Below, piece after piece: positions 11,800 to 23,264 of a stretch of 64,000 nucleotides of DNA. The DNA is from Cristatella mucedo. Its lineage: Eukaryota; Bryozoa; Phylactolaemata; Cristatellidae. Below the pieces are notes generated by a model that had not been told where the DNA came from, did not search any database, and saw nothing but the letters and a program-made list of their open reading frames with translations. Location of the stretch: the NCBI GenBank assembly GCA_009760855.2, contig WPIO01000045.1:810001-874000 (forward strand), given 5' to 3'. Within the stretch, counting starts at the first letter, position 1, and the number at the start of each line of letters is the position of its first letter. The translations under genes and the position numbers were made by a program.

Positions 11800-14700
11800 T
11801 GTAACACATTTTGCATTTCATAATACTGGCTACGCACGAGCGGCATCCTTATTGCTAATGAAACTGCCTCACTAATTAAAACACGTGGGACCACATCCGT
11901 ATTTGAGACGGCCACCGATGTATTTTTATTAAAACCACATTCCTTAATAAGCGCGCCAATTTGTATACCCCTCACGAGCGAGATTAACTGTACGGGTTCT
12001 TCTAGTTTCACAGCTTGACTTCTGTTTGGGAAAAATAATAATCCCCAAGTTACAACTGAATATACATACACGGATATCCAGCAAAGGCGTTCATAATACT
12101 GAGATATATTCCATGGGGGTTGATGTACAGAAGCCATAAAAGCTGTTTGCAGATGCCGGCGATGAGTGCTCAGACGCTTCCACCACGAGCCTTGATAACC
12201 TTGACCTCTCTTCCCAGCTGAGTGAGAGCACATGGATGACAGTACATGTACAGAGCTGTGTCGTAGCAAATTCCTCCCTAGAAAAGCCAAAGTTACTTTG
12301 ATCTTGTTTGACCTCCGAAGAGCTGCACTTCGCGCTGGTTTCAATTAGAATCGTGCAATAGAAAATACGTCACGTAGTTTTTCATAAATCAGATTTTACA
12401 GAAAGATGTAGTAGCAAGAGGAGCTAACCTCTTTTTCAAAATATAAAATTGATGAGTAGGAGGACTTCACGTCTCCTGCTTGCGTTCAGCAATGGTGGCT
12501 ACTCGTTAGGCGAAGGTTCTACTCACGCTTTTTAAGACTTTTTTAGCTTCCAATTTACTTTGAGAGTCGCATTCAATTGACAGTGTCAGGTGAGCAACTA
12601 GAAGATCTTGTTCTGCCCAGCTCAATTTGACAACAATCCATTGAAATATGCTAGTTTTATAACTAACGCCTTTGGATTTCAAGTTCTTGGCTTAAATTTC
12701 TAATGAAAAATGCCTTCATTCGTACTGGAGCTCTAATATCCTAAGGGAGTTTTATATCACTTTCAGATCGTTCTAACTAGCGAGCATGTTTTCCATTCAT
12801 ATCTGAATTACGTGGATGCTCGCAATGGCCGCTATCTTCGTTAAAATTAATTTACATTGTATCTGAAAAGGATTTCTGAATGTGATTTTTTTAATTGCAC
12901 ATGCCTGAACTTGTGGGTCTCATTCCTGAATTCACGTTTCCAGAGAGAGTTGAGTGTTTTCAAATTGCTTTGCGGGAACTGTATGCCGTCACCACTCCCA
13001 ACATCTTGACACTCTTGATACATCACAACAGCTTTAAATAAATGAATAAAAGAATGTAGATTGTCCTACAAATCAGACTCGATAAGATTAAGTTCGTGAA
13101 GTGCCTGCTGAGTGGCAAAAGTTTTTTATAGCTAGAATGACATACTTGTGATATATGTTTAGGACCATGCGAGTATTCAGTATTCTTTATAATGTCAGTA
13201 TATGATAATGGCTGGATATCACTAGTCAGGTCATTTTATTTTTGCACTTTCGCCGAGCCATAACCCAGTCGTAATTGAAAACATCGCGATTTGAGTGAGT
13301 AAAAAACTACTTTTTACTGCCTAATCATGGAGCTGCATATTTTAAATCTGATTTTAAAGTGCCAAATTAGGGAGTTGAAAATAATTTCAGATAGCATTAT
13401 TAATAAATTTTAGACATATCTGAGACCACAAATACTTACTAGGAACTTTAGTGAACCAGAAATTGAAGCGAAAACAAATCTGCCAAGCCTTGACCTGGCA
13501 GATCTTGGGAGGTATTCATGGCTCTGTTGCTTCCACTAGCCATAGCCGGCCCAGGGCTCTACATACCACAATAGACAGCCGACAATAGGAGTTGTTGTTT
13601 TTTACATGCAGCCAGTATCCTTTATTAAGCTGCGCTTACACCACCGAACATTTTGGACTCGAGACATCCTACATCTTCAGGTCACGTCATCAGATTTCAC
13701 CATTAAGTCACTGGGACTGGTGGCTGACGGGAAGGATCCGAGTCTCGAGGGGCCGAATTCAAAGAATTAGCCGGGAGGTCCACTTCTTGGCGGTAGATCG
13801 GAGACTTTAGATGCAGCCTACCACTAAAGAATGGGCCCGAAAAGGAACGCTGACGTCGCCTTCATGGACGGATCGCGCGGGGAGATCAGTTTGTTGAATT
13901 TCAAGATTTCCTAATACAGGAATGTGTTAATAAAGAAAGCTGCCCGTAGAAGGGTGGTGGCTAAATGTTCTACGATTCGCATGTAAGTAGCATAGGCCGC
14001 AGCAGATACGTGTCTGTAGATGGCCTCTGCTCAATTTTCATCTGCCAACAAACGAGAGACTGTACAACCTCTACCCTTCCGAGATCTCTCTCGGTGCCCA
14101 GTGAGAGTGATTACGCGAGCCACAGCCCTGCAACGAGGTTACTAGAGACGAGGTCTTGGGATTCTTGAGTTCCAACGTTTGCTAGTGTAAACACAGCTTT
14201 AGAGATATATTGGCTAGCATTAATTGTCTGACTTACAACACTAGGTTTTATATTTCAATTTATTTTCTGTCCTTGGGTGCAAAGAGTATTTCGCTTTACA
14301 ATAATGCCTAAACAGAATAGAAACGAGCGTTTTCCATAAAATCTCGCTTCTGCGGAAAATAATTTGACGTTCCATCGTTTTCGTGCTAATCATGATGTCG
14401 ACATCTGCTTAGGACATATAGACGCGTTATGACACTGCCCAAGGAGGAAATATCAACATTTTACCAGCAGAGATGGAATAGTGTGGGTGCCTTACATGAA
14501 GACTGTAGGTGAGGTTATAGCAGAGTAAGATAGTAGTGAATAGCTGCAAGTTTTTTTTTTTGAAATGACATCAAGAGGATGCGCCCAGCAGATGCATTTT
14601 GCTTCGTGCATGGACAATTTATCAATGCAAGTGCAAAAAAACGATCCGTACAGGCAGCTGTTAAGAAGTTTAAGGTCTACAAAGCATAATTTAACCTGCC

Positions 14701-15310
14701 TGCTGCGAATCAAGAAATGTGCCCTTGGCACCACATTTTAGAGGCAAATACTGCAAAAGAACGCTTGATGGTAATGCTTGCAATTATTGTTCCCAATTTC
14801 AAATTATTTCTTGCACGGCATTAACTACTATTAGCTACGTTCTATCGATCACCGCGCATGGAACGGCATGCCAATCGTCGAATCACTTAACTGTGTGGCT
14901 TTTACTAAATAATCAGTATGACGTCAACATCAATGGGGTTCAACTTTATATTGAGAAAATATCGCAATTGCCGTAATTAAGGATTTTACCTCTAAAGGCT
15001 AAAGTGGCTAAAGGTACTAATCAATTTGAATAGCTAACACCAATAGACTGATACACTGGGCGCGAAGCTGGAAACTAAAGTTTGATGGTACTTGCATGAC
15101 ACTTGGCAATTGCAGATGCCTGGTGACCAGAATTTTTATCGGTATCCTTGACCTTTTGAAAACCGGGGGGGGCTACTTATCCGTGTTAAATGCTACACGT
15201 TTATTTGCCCCAACTTTCCTTCTCCATTGGATGACTTGAGTCGCATATGCTTCGGGCTGAGGCGGTAAGGAATCTCGTTAATCATCCACTCTGTCAACTG
15301 GCTGACTTAC
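11800..15310. other. Region without an assignable gene
   Basis: No repeat family, RNA gene or known exon seen. The last PLAC8 exon was expected here and looked for on the minus strand without success. Confidence 0.4.
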
Positions 15311-15450
15311 AGCAATGTTCTCCTTAGAGCGAATCTTGGTCCTCATAGCAACGAGTGCGCCTAGCGTGCAGCAGCCGACGCAGCAGCTTTCATTCATTTC
15401 CTGAGCCAAGTAACACGTGTAACACACCGGAAAGAAGAAACCAGCACAAC
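15311..15450 (-). CDS. PLAC8-like exon 3
   Basis: Acceptor ATTACAG precedes 15450; donor GTAAGT follows 15311. It encodes [20 protein letters not shown], then a CC-V-GCC cluster and [17 protein letters not shown]. It ends in phase 0. The MNE, CC and MRTK positions align with MNECCLCG and AMRTLYR of human PLAC8. Confidence 0.87.
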
Positions 15451-17698
15451 CTGTAATTGATTAGAAACCAAAATAGAGTACTCAGCTGGCGCTCACGCGA
15501 CGGACACCTCACTACATCGGCTGCGGAAGCTTGATTTCACTATCTACGTCACAGTGAGCAAGCAGATCGAGACCATTCTAGGCAGATGTCGCTCCTGCCT
15601 AGGCGCCAAGAGATGCCAAAAATGGACAACAGCTCGAAGCCCGGGCCCCCCCCCCCCCGTGAGCTAGGCGCCGAGTGATCGAAGCTGCAGGTGAGGCTAC
15701 TCACAGACACAGCAATCCATGAAGCAGCCACACAGAGGCGTTGACCAGTCCCTCTGAATTTGCGTCAAGACAGGCTGGGGCTAAAAGAAAAGAGCACCGA
15801 ATTAGTTAGGTTCTTCGAGCAGCAGTTCAATTCTCGTAATTAAACGTAGGCAAAGCAGGGCCCTGGCATCCCCCATGCCATGGACAGAAATTTCCTCAAA
15901 AAATTTAAGAAAATTGGATTTTCTACTTTCGTGACCTGAAGCTACCGGAAGTGCAGCGCTCAGCCTATAATCTTGTCAGCACGGGAGCTACATCTTAGCC
16001 AGCCGAGAGCAGCTCTTGTGCTTCCAGCCAAGAGTTGGACAGTGTAGCTCGAAGCACGAGATTACTTACGTGCCAGGATTTCAATGTAACTTAACCTGGG
16101 AATCGAAAAACAATTACACTTAATAAATTTCGGCGTCTATGGTGACGCTAATATTCTCTAACGAAAGCAATCGCTAGTCAACGGAAAGCCGATCGCCTGC
16201 ACAAAACGATGAACCGGCAGCTCATCAGGCCTCCATTCTCTACCAATTGCTCGTGGGACCAAGAGCAACAAGGTTAAAATTTAGATCAGTGGTGACTTAT
16301 AAAGACCAGTGTGTGCTAGTATCTACTTACGATAATAACTATAATAATAATATTACATCTGTTTTATGCCCTCAGAGAACTTAATCTCTGTATAGGCACT
16401 TTACGTATGCTGTAAAGGAAGCTTACTTATGTCAGTCTGTAACTACATAGAGCGGTGAAGATCGAGTGCACCCTACCTTGGATTAAGTTTAGATATAGTA
16501 TAGCTCATTCGAAGCCTTATCAGCCTGCGGTAACATGGCAACAGACTCCTCATACGGGCCAGATATAGAAACCTCTAGCAGTCTAAAAGCCGCATATCAC
16601 CATGCACTACAGGTGTACGTGCACGTACGTTTCTCCGTCTTAATCCACAAAGTCTTGAACATTAGCAGCTATTCTGGAAAGTGGTCTGTAGCGAAACCAA
16701 AGCAAACGTTGCTTCCTGCCTTTCCCTCGTAGTAGCTTGCAGAAGCTAACTCGCACAAAAAAAGGGAGCGAAAAGAAGAGTCAGTTGACAGACTCAATAG
16801 CATGGCATAGCAGCTCAAGATAGCCGAAAAGACCAGAGTTTATTTCACGAGAAAAGGCGTCGTTGGGTAAGGCTGAGAAAGTGATTTCCACACTCAATGA
16901 TCAAAGGATCACAGGCTTCTGTCGCAAACGGTATTCAAGCGGAAGAAGACAAAAAAATAGAAAAGCTAGTTTAGCGTCCACAGAGAGCCAGAGGCACAGA
17001 GAAGCAGAACGACCATATTAAACTGCTAGATCCAAAGTTGAGCTGCAGGTTCGAGTACGTTTTCGTAGCCACTAACTACATACATCCCCAAGCAAACTGT
17101 TGGCGAACAAAATGACAAAGCTTCCTTTTTTAAATCACCATCTATTTATTTATCTAGCTACCTGAAAATCATCATTCAGTATTGTTATCTCTGTCTCTCC
17201 CTCTTACATGTCTAACCTTCAACAATAGCTCTCACTACATTTCTCTCTATTGCTGTCTATCTGCGCCTGCATTTATGCATATTTTACCTCAATCGCTCTC
17301 TAACTTTCCCACTTTTTCACAGTCGCTTTCTGTATTATCACTCCATTTGTCTTTTTCTAAATCATGGCCTTAATTAATTAAAATTTAAAAGTGAAGGTCT
17401 TCTGGGCGGCTTTGGGTCGTCAAAACTAAGCGACATAAGGTCAGCTGTCGGCTACATGTAAAGTTAGACTTACCCCCACCGTTACCACGATATTGGAGAC
17501 TGACGCCGATTGTCCGTACTGCATCGGTTGGCCATGTTGCTGAGGTTGGCCATATTGCTGCGGCTGGCCATACTGCTGCGGTTGACCGTATTGCTGAGGT
17601 TGGCCGTACTGCTGCTGTTGACCATATTGCTGCGATTGGCCAAAATCCATTCCAAACTTTGGCGGTTCTCCGTACACGGGTGGGGGTGCTTGTGCCAT
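15311..17698 (-). CDS. PLAC8/cornifelin-family cysteine-rich protein (3' exon missing)
   Basis: Exons 17474-17698, 15705-15780 and 15311-15450 join in matching phases (0, then 1, then 0) with GTAAGT, GTGAGT and GTAAGT donors. The 147 codons found contain a 75-residue N-terminal part rich in Gln, Tyr, Gly and Pro, then [24 protein letters not shown], a [12 protein letters not shown] stretch and a CCVGCC stretch ending in AMRTKIR. This order matches PLAC8 (VVVVT, NW, CDCFSDCGVC, MNECCLCG, AMRTLYR). Known: PLAC8 proteins are small, cysteine-rich and often membrane-associated, with varied roles in animals; plant relatives affect fruit or organ size. No reaction should be assumed. The last exon, normally with a DDxxxxxCCxxCxxCQ motif, was not found between 15311 and 2166. 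Confidence 0.85.
15705..15780 (-). CDS. PLAC8-like exon 2
   Basis: Acceptor CTTTTAG precedes 15780; donor GTGAGT follows 15705. It encodes [20 protein letters not shown] and then MDCCV plus one base. The DW followed by CxCFxDC is the PLAC8 family signature. Translation past the donor meets a stop after two codons, supporting the junction. Confidence 0.87.
16320..16440 (-). mobile_element. Family A LINE tail
   Basis: Tail GTGCCTATACAGAGATTAAG on the minus strand with an ATT-rich end; no ORF remains. It lies in intron 1 of the PLAC8-like gene. Confidence 0.6.
17474..17698 (-). CDS. PLAC8-like exon 1 with QYGQPQ repeats
   Basis: ATG at 17698 starts [17 protein letters not shown] low-complexity run follows, with about seven imperfect six-residue units (QYGQPQ), then [12 protein letters not shown] up to donor GTAAGT at 17473. 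The repeats are coded by near-identical 18-base units, so length variation by slippage is likely. Confidence 0.85.
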
Positions 17699-18839
17699 TA
17701 CGATTCAGCAGCCGGAATTAATTAGCGTTAACTGCAACATAAAGAGCACTGGGACTAGTGTATTTTTTACGGCTTGGTCGTCCTGCTGAAACAGCTCCAC
17801 CACCTTAGTACACACATAGTAGAATTGGTTACCTCGCACGAAACTCAAACCTGTCCGACATGTGTACTGCCTGAGCCAAGCCAGAAGGCTGCAGTCGATG
17901 GCAGTCGAGGGAGAGTCGTCGGTAGAGATACCTTGGGCTAAATTATTCCTATGATCTAGCTAAAGCAGCTGCTCTCGGCCGTGCTTCCTCTGCCAAAGCC
18001 ATATTCCTTTGGCAAGAAAGTCTCCTCAGGCTTCCTACTTAAGTGCAGGGAACCGCTACTAGTTACGGCTACGGGACTTCCGCCGAGGAGCCACGGGCAG
18101 AAGGAGGATTACCTTATCTTACATGATACCCAGATTGAGTGAAGATGCTTTCTTTAATATGCTGGCCGAGCCGTTTTGATGACTTTCCAATTTTTGAATT
18201 ACGCTGAATATTTCCATGGCTAGTAAGTTGGACTTACCAATCCAATTTTAAAATGTTTGTTACCTTTAGTGTGCAAATGTCTTCAGTACATGCTGCAAGT
18301 GGATTATAGAAACTTTGATACAGTGGAAGGCGTGGATGAACTAAAGCAGAGGTGCAGCTGAGTGTCTCCGGCATTAAAATTAAATAGCACGTTACTCTTC
18401 GAGGTTACGTCGGTCAAAGAAAGAGTATCCATGGGGGAAAAAGCAGACTAAGGTGTGTACTCTGCATTCTAGTTCATATAAAAATTCAAGATCTCTGGGT
18501 TACACAATACCATAAATACTCGCCTGGATGACATGTACCCCTCGAGATTGATGCTCTTAATTACCCACGAAGGTAGAACTTAAACCACTTTAGGTAAATG
18601 CCAGAGATACAAAGGTGAAATAATAGAAAGGCTCGACAAGTACTTAGGGATGAGCGGCATCAAATGCTTCAGAGAAATCCTGTACACAGCTAGCACTCTT
18701 AAACAGGTAAAACATGGAATTAAGCTTGATGAGTCCAATGGGTGTAAAAAATTAGGAATGATTTGGTCGCTGTCATTGTCTATCTTTCTGACAAAAGAAT
18801 GAAGATGATCTTGTAGATGACTACAAGGGTCGCTAGGTA

Positions 18840-20110
18840 AGATGCCGACCTTTGGGGTGGCTAAGGAGACGATCTAGGGCCGACATCAGCATTTTCGGAT
18901 CGTGCACCTGTGACTCCGCAATAATTCCATCGTACGTAAGTCGACAAAACCTCGCGTTCTAATCTTTCGTATACTCTCTGAAGCTTTTACTTTGCAGTAA
19001 TACCTTGACTGTTGTCTGCAATAAATCACTGGCAATAATCCGTGCAGGGACGTACAATGAGCTTTTGCATATGAGCAACTACAGTCTGGCATAGGCTACC
19101 TCAAGTGCTATAATCGGCTTAACGACCACCAAGTTGGACTGGCTAACTGAAGAGCTTGAGAGAGAGAGCGTGTCAAGTTTCTGGAAGCAGTGCTGCGTGA
19201 AATCGTGGAGACTCTGTCTGTACAACCTTTCTTGCTTAGCCTTGGCCTCTTTTCTTGGCCTCCTGAGGAAGACACCCAGTTCAAGAACCCTGACCGAGGC
19301 AGCAGCATTCAGCAACGCAGTTGAACTACGACAAAATGAAAAGGTAATATGCATACATGACTACACCGCTGAGTGTGGTCACTAAGGGCCGGCACAGCTA
19401 CCAGCCGCAGTGGCAGCTGGCTCAGGCTAGGGTGCACGGGCCCCGCAGTAAGGCCACCCGGGCAGCTTCGCTGGCACAACTGGACCACTGGCGCCTATGA
19501 GCTGAGAAAACTGCAGGAGCTGAAAACAGGGGGTGATCAAAGGAGAGCTACAGCTGTATTGTGTCTGCGTAAAATTGAAAGCCGAGGCTGTACTAGGCGA
19601 TTGCATCAGCAAGAGGGAGAGAGAGCAACTAGTGCAAAGAAGGTCAATTACAATAGATCCCCAAGGTGCCCTGTACTCTAAGAATTTCTCTGATGACCTT
19701 TCCCACTTCTGGCTCTGAGATCTCCCACTGAGATAGGACCTAAGCCAATGAGGAATTCGAAGCCAGTGATGCCTTTGTGCCAGGTAGGGCAGGTGCGCAT
19801 AAAGGACTCGGTGATAAATGGTGTTAAACGGTTCCGAGAGGTCCAACAGAGCCAAGAGAGTGACTCTATGTAAATTAGCATTCCTGCAAAGAGCATTATG
19901 CACTACAAGTAGGGCTGACATTTTGGAGTAGTCTACTCTCAAATCTGAGCAAACCTTACTTTAGAGGTTTGATGTTTCACTACAAGAGTTTAGATGTCTG
20001 ACGCTACCCGCTAATGGCAGGGTCTTTTATCGGAGGAGCGATTGCGAAAAAGGGTAAAAGTTGCATGTCCTGCAAGTTCTCCGTTTGCAAAGTCGACTTT
20101 TCAATGACTG
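18840..20110 (-). mobile_element. Old L2-like LINE with reverse transcriptase remnant
   Basis: The minus frame 19427-19942 holds LLALLDLSEPFNTIYHRVL and LRSYLSGRSQS, the RT-3/4 region of an L2/CR1-type enzyme with the usual AFDTIDH decayed. PPIKDPAISG near 20010 matches the strand before it. The YADD box is lost. Confidence 0.6.
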
Positions 20111-20204
20111 AGTAAGCAACAGTCTTTTTGAAAAATGCAGGGACAGTACCGGAGGTTCGGATATATTTATCATGCAAGTAACGAAAGAAAGCAGACCATC
20201 TAGG

Positions 20205-20375
20205 CATCTCAGAACGAGAGTACAGAGTCTAGGGAAGGCAGTTGCCTTCATGACCTCGGTCTCGAAGACGTGTTCGAATCCTGCAGCGAGCAATTATTTA
20301 TTGCAGCTGCAAGCGGTGGTGCTAGCCGTCAAAGCTCTTCTGTCGCTATACAAAAGAGGCTGCTAAAAGGCTAGT
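20205..20375 (+). mobile_element. SINE-B copy
   Basis: Box B (GTTCGAATCCTGC) precedes GCTGCAAGCGGTGGTGCTAG and the tail CTTCTGTCGCTATACAAAAG. The head is diverged. Confidence 0.75.
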
Positions 20376-20763
20376 CTTATAGAGAGCTAGTAGTCATCTT
20401 AGACTGAAAGATGAACATCAAGAATTATGCCGTTCGGGCATGCCTGGGTTTCTTGGTGACCAGTGACACTTCAAGAACTATAAAGTAGGCAAGGATGGTT
20501 TATTCGTGCTAATATAGATTGCACGGCTAAGAGGTTAAACATTTAAGGTATCAAGTCAGTAACCACTCATTGACACAGTCCGTGTCACTCAGTGTGCGCT
20601 TTTTAGTCTGCCCGGAGCTCTAAGTTATAGTGTTTGCTCTTGGAAATACCGTTTCCACTGGCCATAATACAGCTTGGCGATAGTCTGGCCTGCGATAGAA
20701 TCCTGATCTTGCCCGTGAACCTCTCGTTATACCCCGTTACACAATGTATTGGGCCAACGCAAA

Positions 20764-20766
<3 letters not shown>

Positions 20767-20842
<76 letters not shown>
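20767..20842. repeat. (AT)n microsatellite
   Basis: About 75 bases of alternating A and T with two interruptions near 20797. Confidence 0.98.
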
Positions 20843-20844
<2 letters not shown>

Positions 20845-21004
20845 CGTGGCTGCAAATTTCAAATCGCAGTAGAAGTTGTGCATGGCTAATGACGACTAAA
20901 GAAACTTCACGAGTATCTTCTTTGTGATATTCGACATGTTTAGGCATGATATTCGGCATGATGAGCGGATATTATGTGTGATATTCATCATGATTAGTGA
21001 GCCT

Positions 21005-21165
21005 TGAAGGAAGGCTCACTGGGTGAGGTGTTAACTTTTAACGACCTCGCTCCGGGGGTCCTGGTTTTGAATACTGCTGTGGGAAATATATTATTGCCGC
21101 TGCAAGCGGTGAAGATGGCCTTTAAAGTTCTTCTATCGCTATGCAAAAAGAGGCATCTAAACCCG
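21005..21165 (+). mobile_element. SINE-B copy
   Basis: GGCTCACTGGGTGAGG resembles the box A head; the body GCTGCAAGCGGTGAAGATGG and tail CTTCTATCGCTATGCAAAAA are clear. Confidence 0.75.
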
Positions 21166-22129
21166 CTGGTATTTAATTTAATTTGTGTATGTTAAGCGAC
21201 GATTATTTGCCCAGTACTCAAGATACGCTCTTGTCAGCGGATTTGTAATTTGGTGCCACAGCACGAGAGCGCAGCTTGGAGCAGTGAACGAGCCCGATTC
21301 AGGCAATGGCAAAGTGTTTGTCACAAATCACAATCAGCCACACATACGTCTGTCGCTGCTGGCAGTGGCTGCTGCGTATGAGCCTCAACCAAACAATGAG
21401 GCCTCAACCAACTTGAGCTTTTCTGGCCGAGGCCCGATGTTGCCATGGCTGCTGGCGCACCAAATGCTCCAAACAAAGTGAGCACAAGAGCAGAAGGCAT
21501 CCTCAAATACGTCAGCAACTACTGTGACAATTTCCCGCAATTTCTTCTACACTCGAAAGTGTTCTTTGTGGAGAACTACAGCAGTAGCAGACTTGAGTAG
21601 GCTGCGATTCATGGCTAGGTATTAAGCTGCCTGGCTGTGACTTGTAACTGCCTGGCAGTAGCATACTGCATTACTGTGGCATGCTGTCTGGCTGCGACAT
21701 GTTATCTGGCTGTGACATTCTGGCTGGCAGTGATATTCTGCATGACTAACGAGCTGCATGTCTGCGACTAACGTCTGGCCGGGTCGCTTTGCACCTTAGA
21801 AGTAAGATCTTCAAAGCTACCAGTGAGTGTAATTAAGAAAGCAAAATTCAATGACTAGGCGGCAATGAGCCAGATTGTGCTGCACTAAAGGCAGGCATTG
21901 AAGTTCCGTACGGCAACGAGATGCTGTGCCAGCAATGAGAAGCAAATTAGTAAGTAATGACGATTCCCACAGCCTCAGCAAAATGTATCTCATGGTCTGT
22001 TAATGGTCTGCTAAATAGGCAATGAACATCGGCATGACAACAAATTGCATTCTGGAGACAGGCTTTATTGAGGCTGTGGGCACTATTACAATTAAGTTGT
22101 GTCATGTCACTGTCAGAAGGGGCGAGGTG

Positions 22130-22640
22130 TTGCATCTGATAATCATAATAATAATAACAATAACAATAATAACACACTTCATAAAGCGCCCTCAGAGAAC
22201 TCAATCTCTTTCTAGGCGCTTAGCAATTGCTGCAAAGGAAACACCATCGAATCGTGTTAATAATAAGTCGTTTGAATAGCAATTTGAGAGTAATAAATCT
22301 CTAGCTATGTGCATTACATATGTTGTAAAGAAATCATGTCAATTAATTAATGATACCATGCAGTGTCACCAAGCATGAGCACGTAATAGACGATTCATGC
22401 AGGGCCATCAAAAATGTAAAAAAAAGCGTTTGCTTCTTTTATAAATGTGGTAGTCAGGGAATGTCATGACGTCAATCGGCAGTGAATTGCAGGCTAACGA
22501 GCATACTTACTAAGGGTAGGGTCGTTATGAGGTTTGAGGTCAGTTCGAGCCACAACTAAGCAGCTTGAGTCAAGAGAGCAATATGTATCGGTTGTTTGCT
22601 GGCTTACTGAAAGTAACTGGCAAAAATCAGGATGAGACCT
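22130..22640 (-). mobile_element. Family A LINE 3' end, decayed
   Basis: (ATT)n-type end, then the tail AAGCGCCTAGAAAGAGATTG on the minus strand, followed by a degraded terminal ORF. Confidence 0.65.
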
Positions 22641-23264
22641 GAAGCAAGCATTTGACAGAGGACATGAAGAGCCGATTTCGCTTTACACACCAGAAACCTT
22701 AGATAAAAAGATGCTACCAAGAGCGAAGGCTGGTGCCGATCTGCATAGAAGGAAGAAACTGGTTCCTCTCAAAGTATGTGGTAGATGACGGTGGACTTTG
22801 CGACTTTGGCATCAGGAGGCTCAACAGGCTGTGCTTTCTTCTGAAGTTTGCAGCTTACCGTTGATTGAGAGCTGAAGTTTGACATGTTCTGAACAGGATG
22901 CAATTTGTGTTCTCAATAGACTACTCAGGAATTGAGCCTAGTTGCTTCAAGGCAAGGTTAGATGAGGTTTCTTTTTAGTGCCCGTGAGCCTAGTGCTCTA
23001 GCAGTGCAGGTATTTTGCATTTGTTTGGTGGTGTATTACTTTTGATAGTCCCAACGGTAAGGACCCGGTAGTGCGAAAGGTATTACAATCTAATCGGTTA
23101 TTTTGCATGGCTCTTAACTGTATGGCTATTGAACGTGTAATCTGATTGCTCAAGGCTGTCACAATCCTTACTCCTTTCAAGATTAAGTGTGGATTCTCCT
23201 AGTCTCTTTGAGACTGGGTAAGCAACTACCCATTGGGTCTGATGAGTAACTGCGACACGCAGCG

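Noticed and set aside
14492-14734. 80-codon minus frame as the missing PLAC8 exon
   Set aside because: No cysteine cluster of the right spacing and no phase 0 acceptor leading into it.
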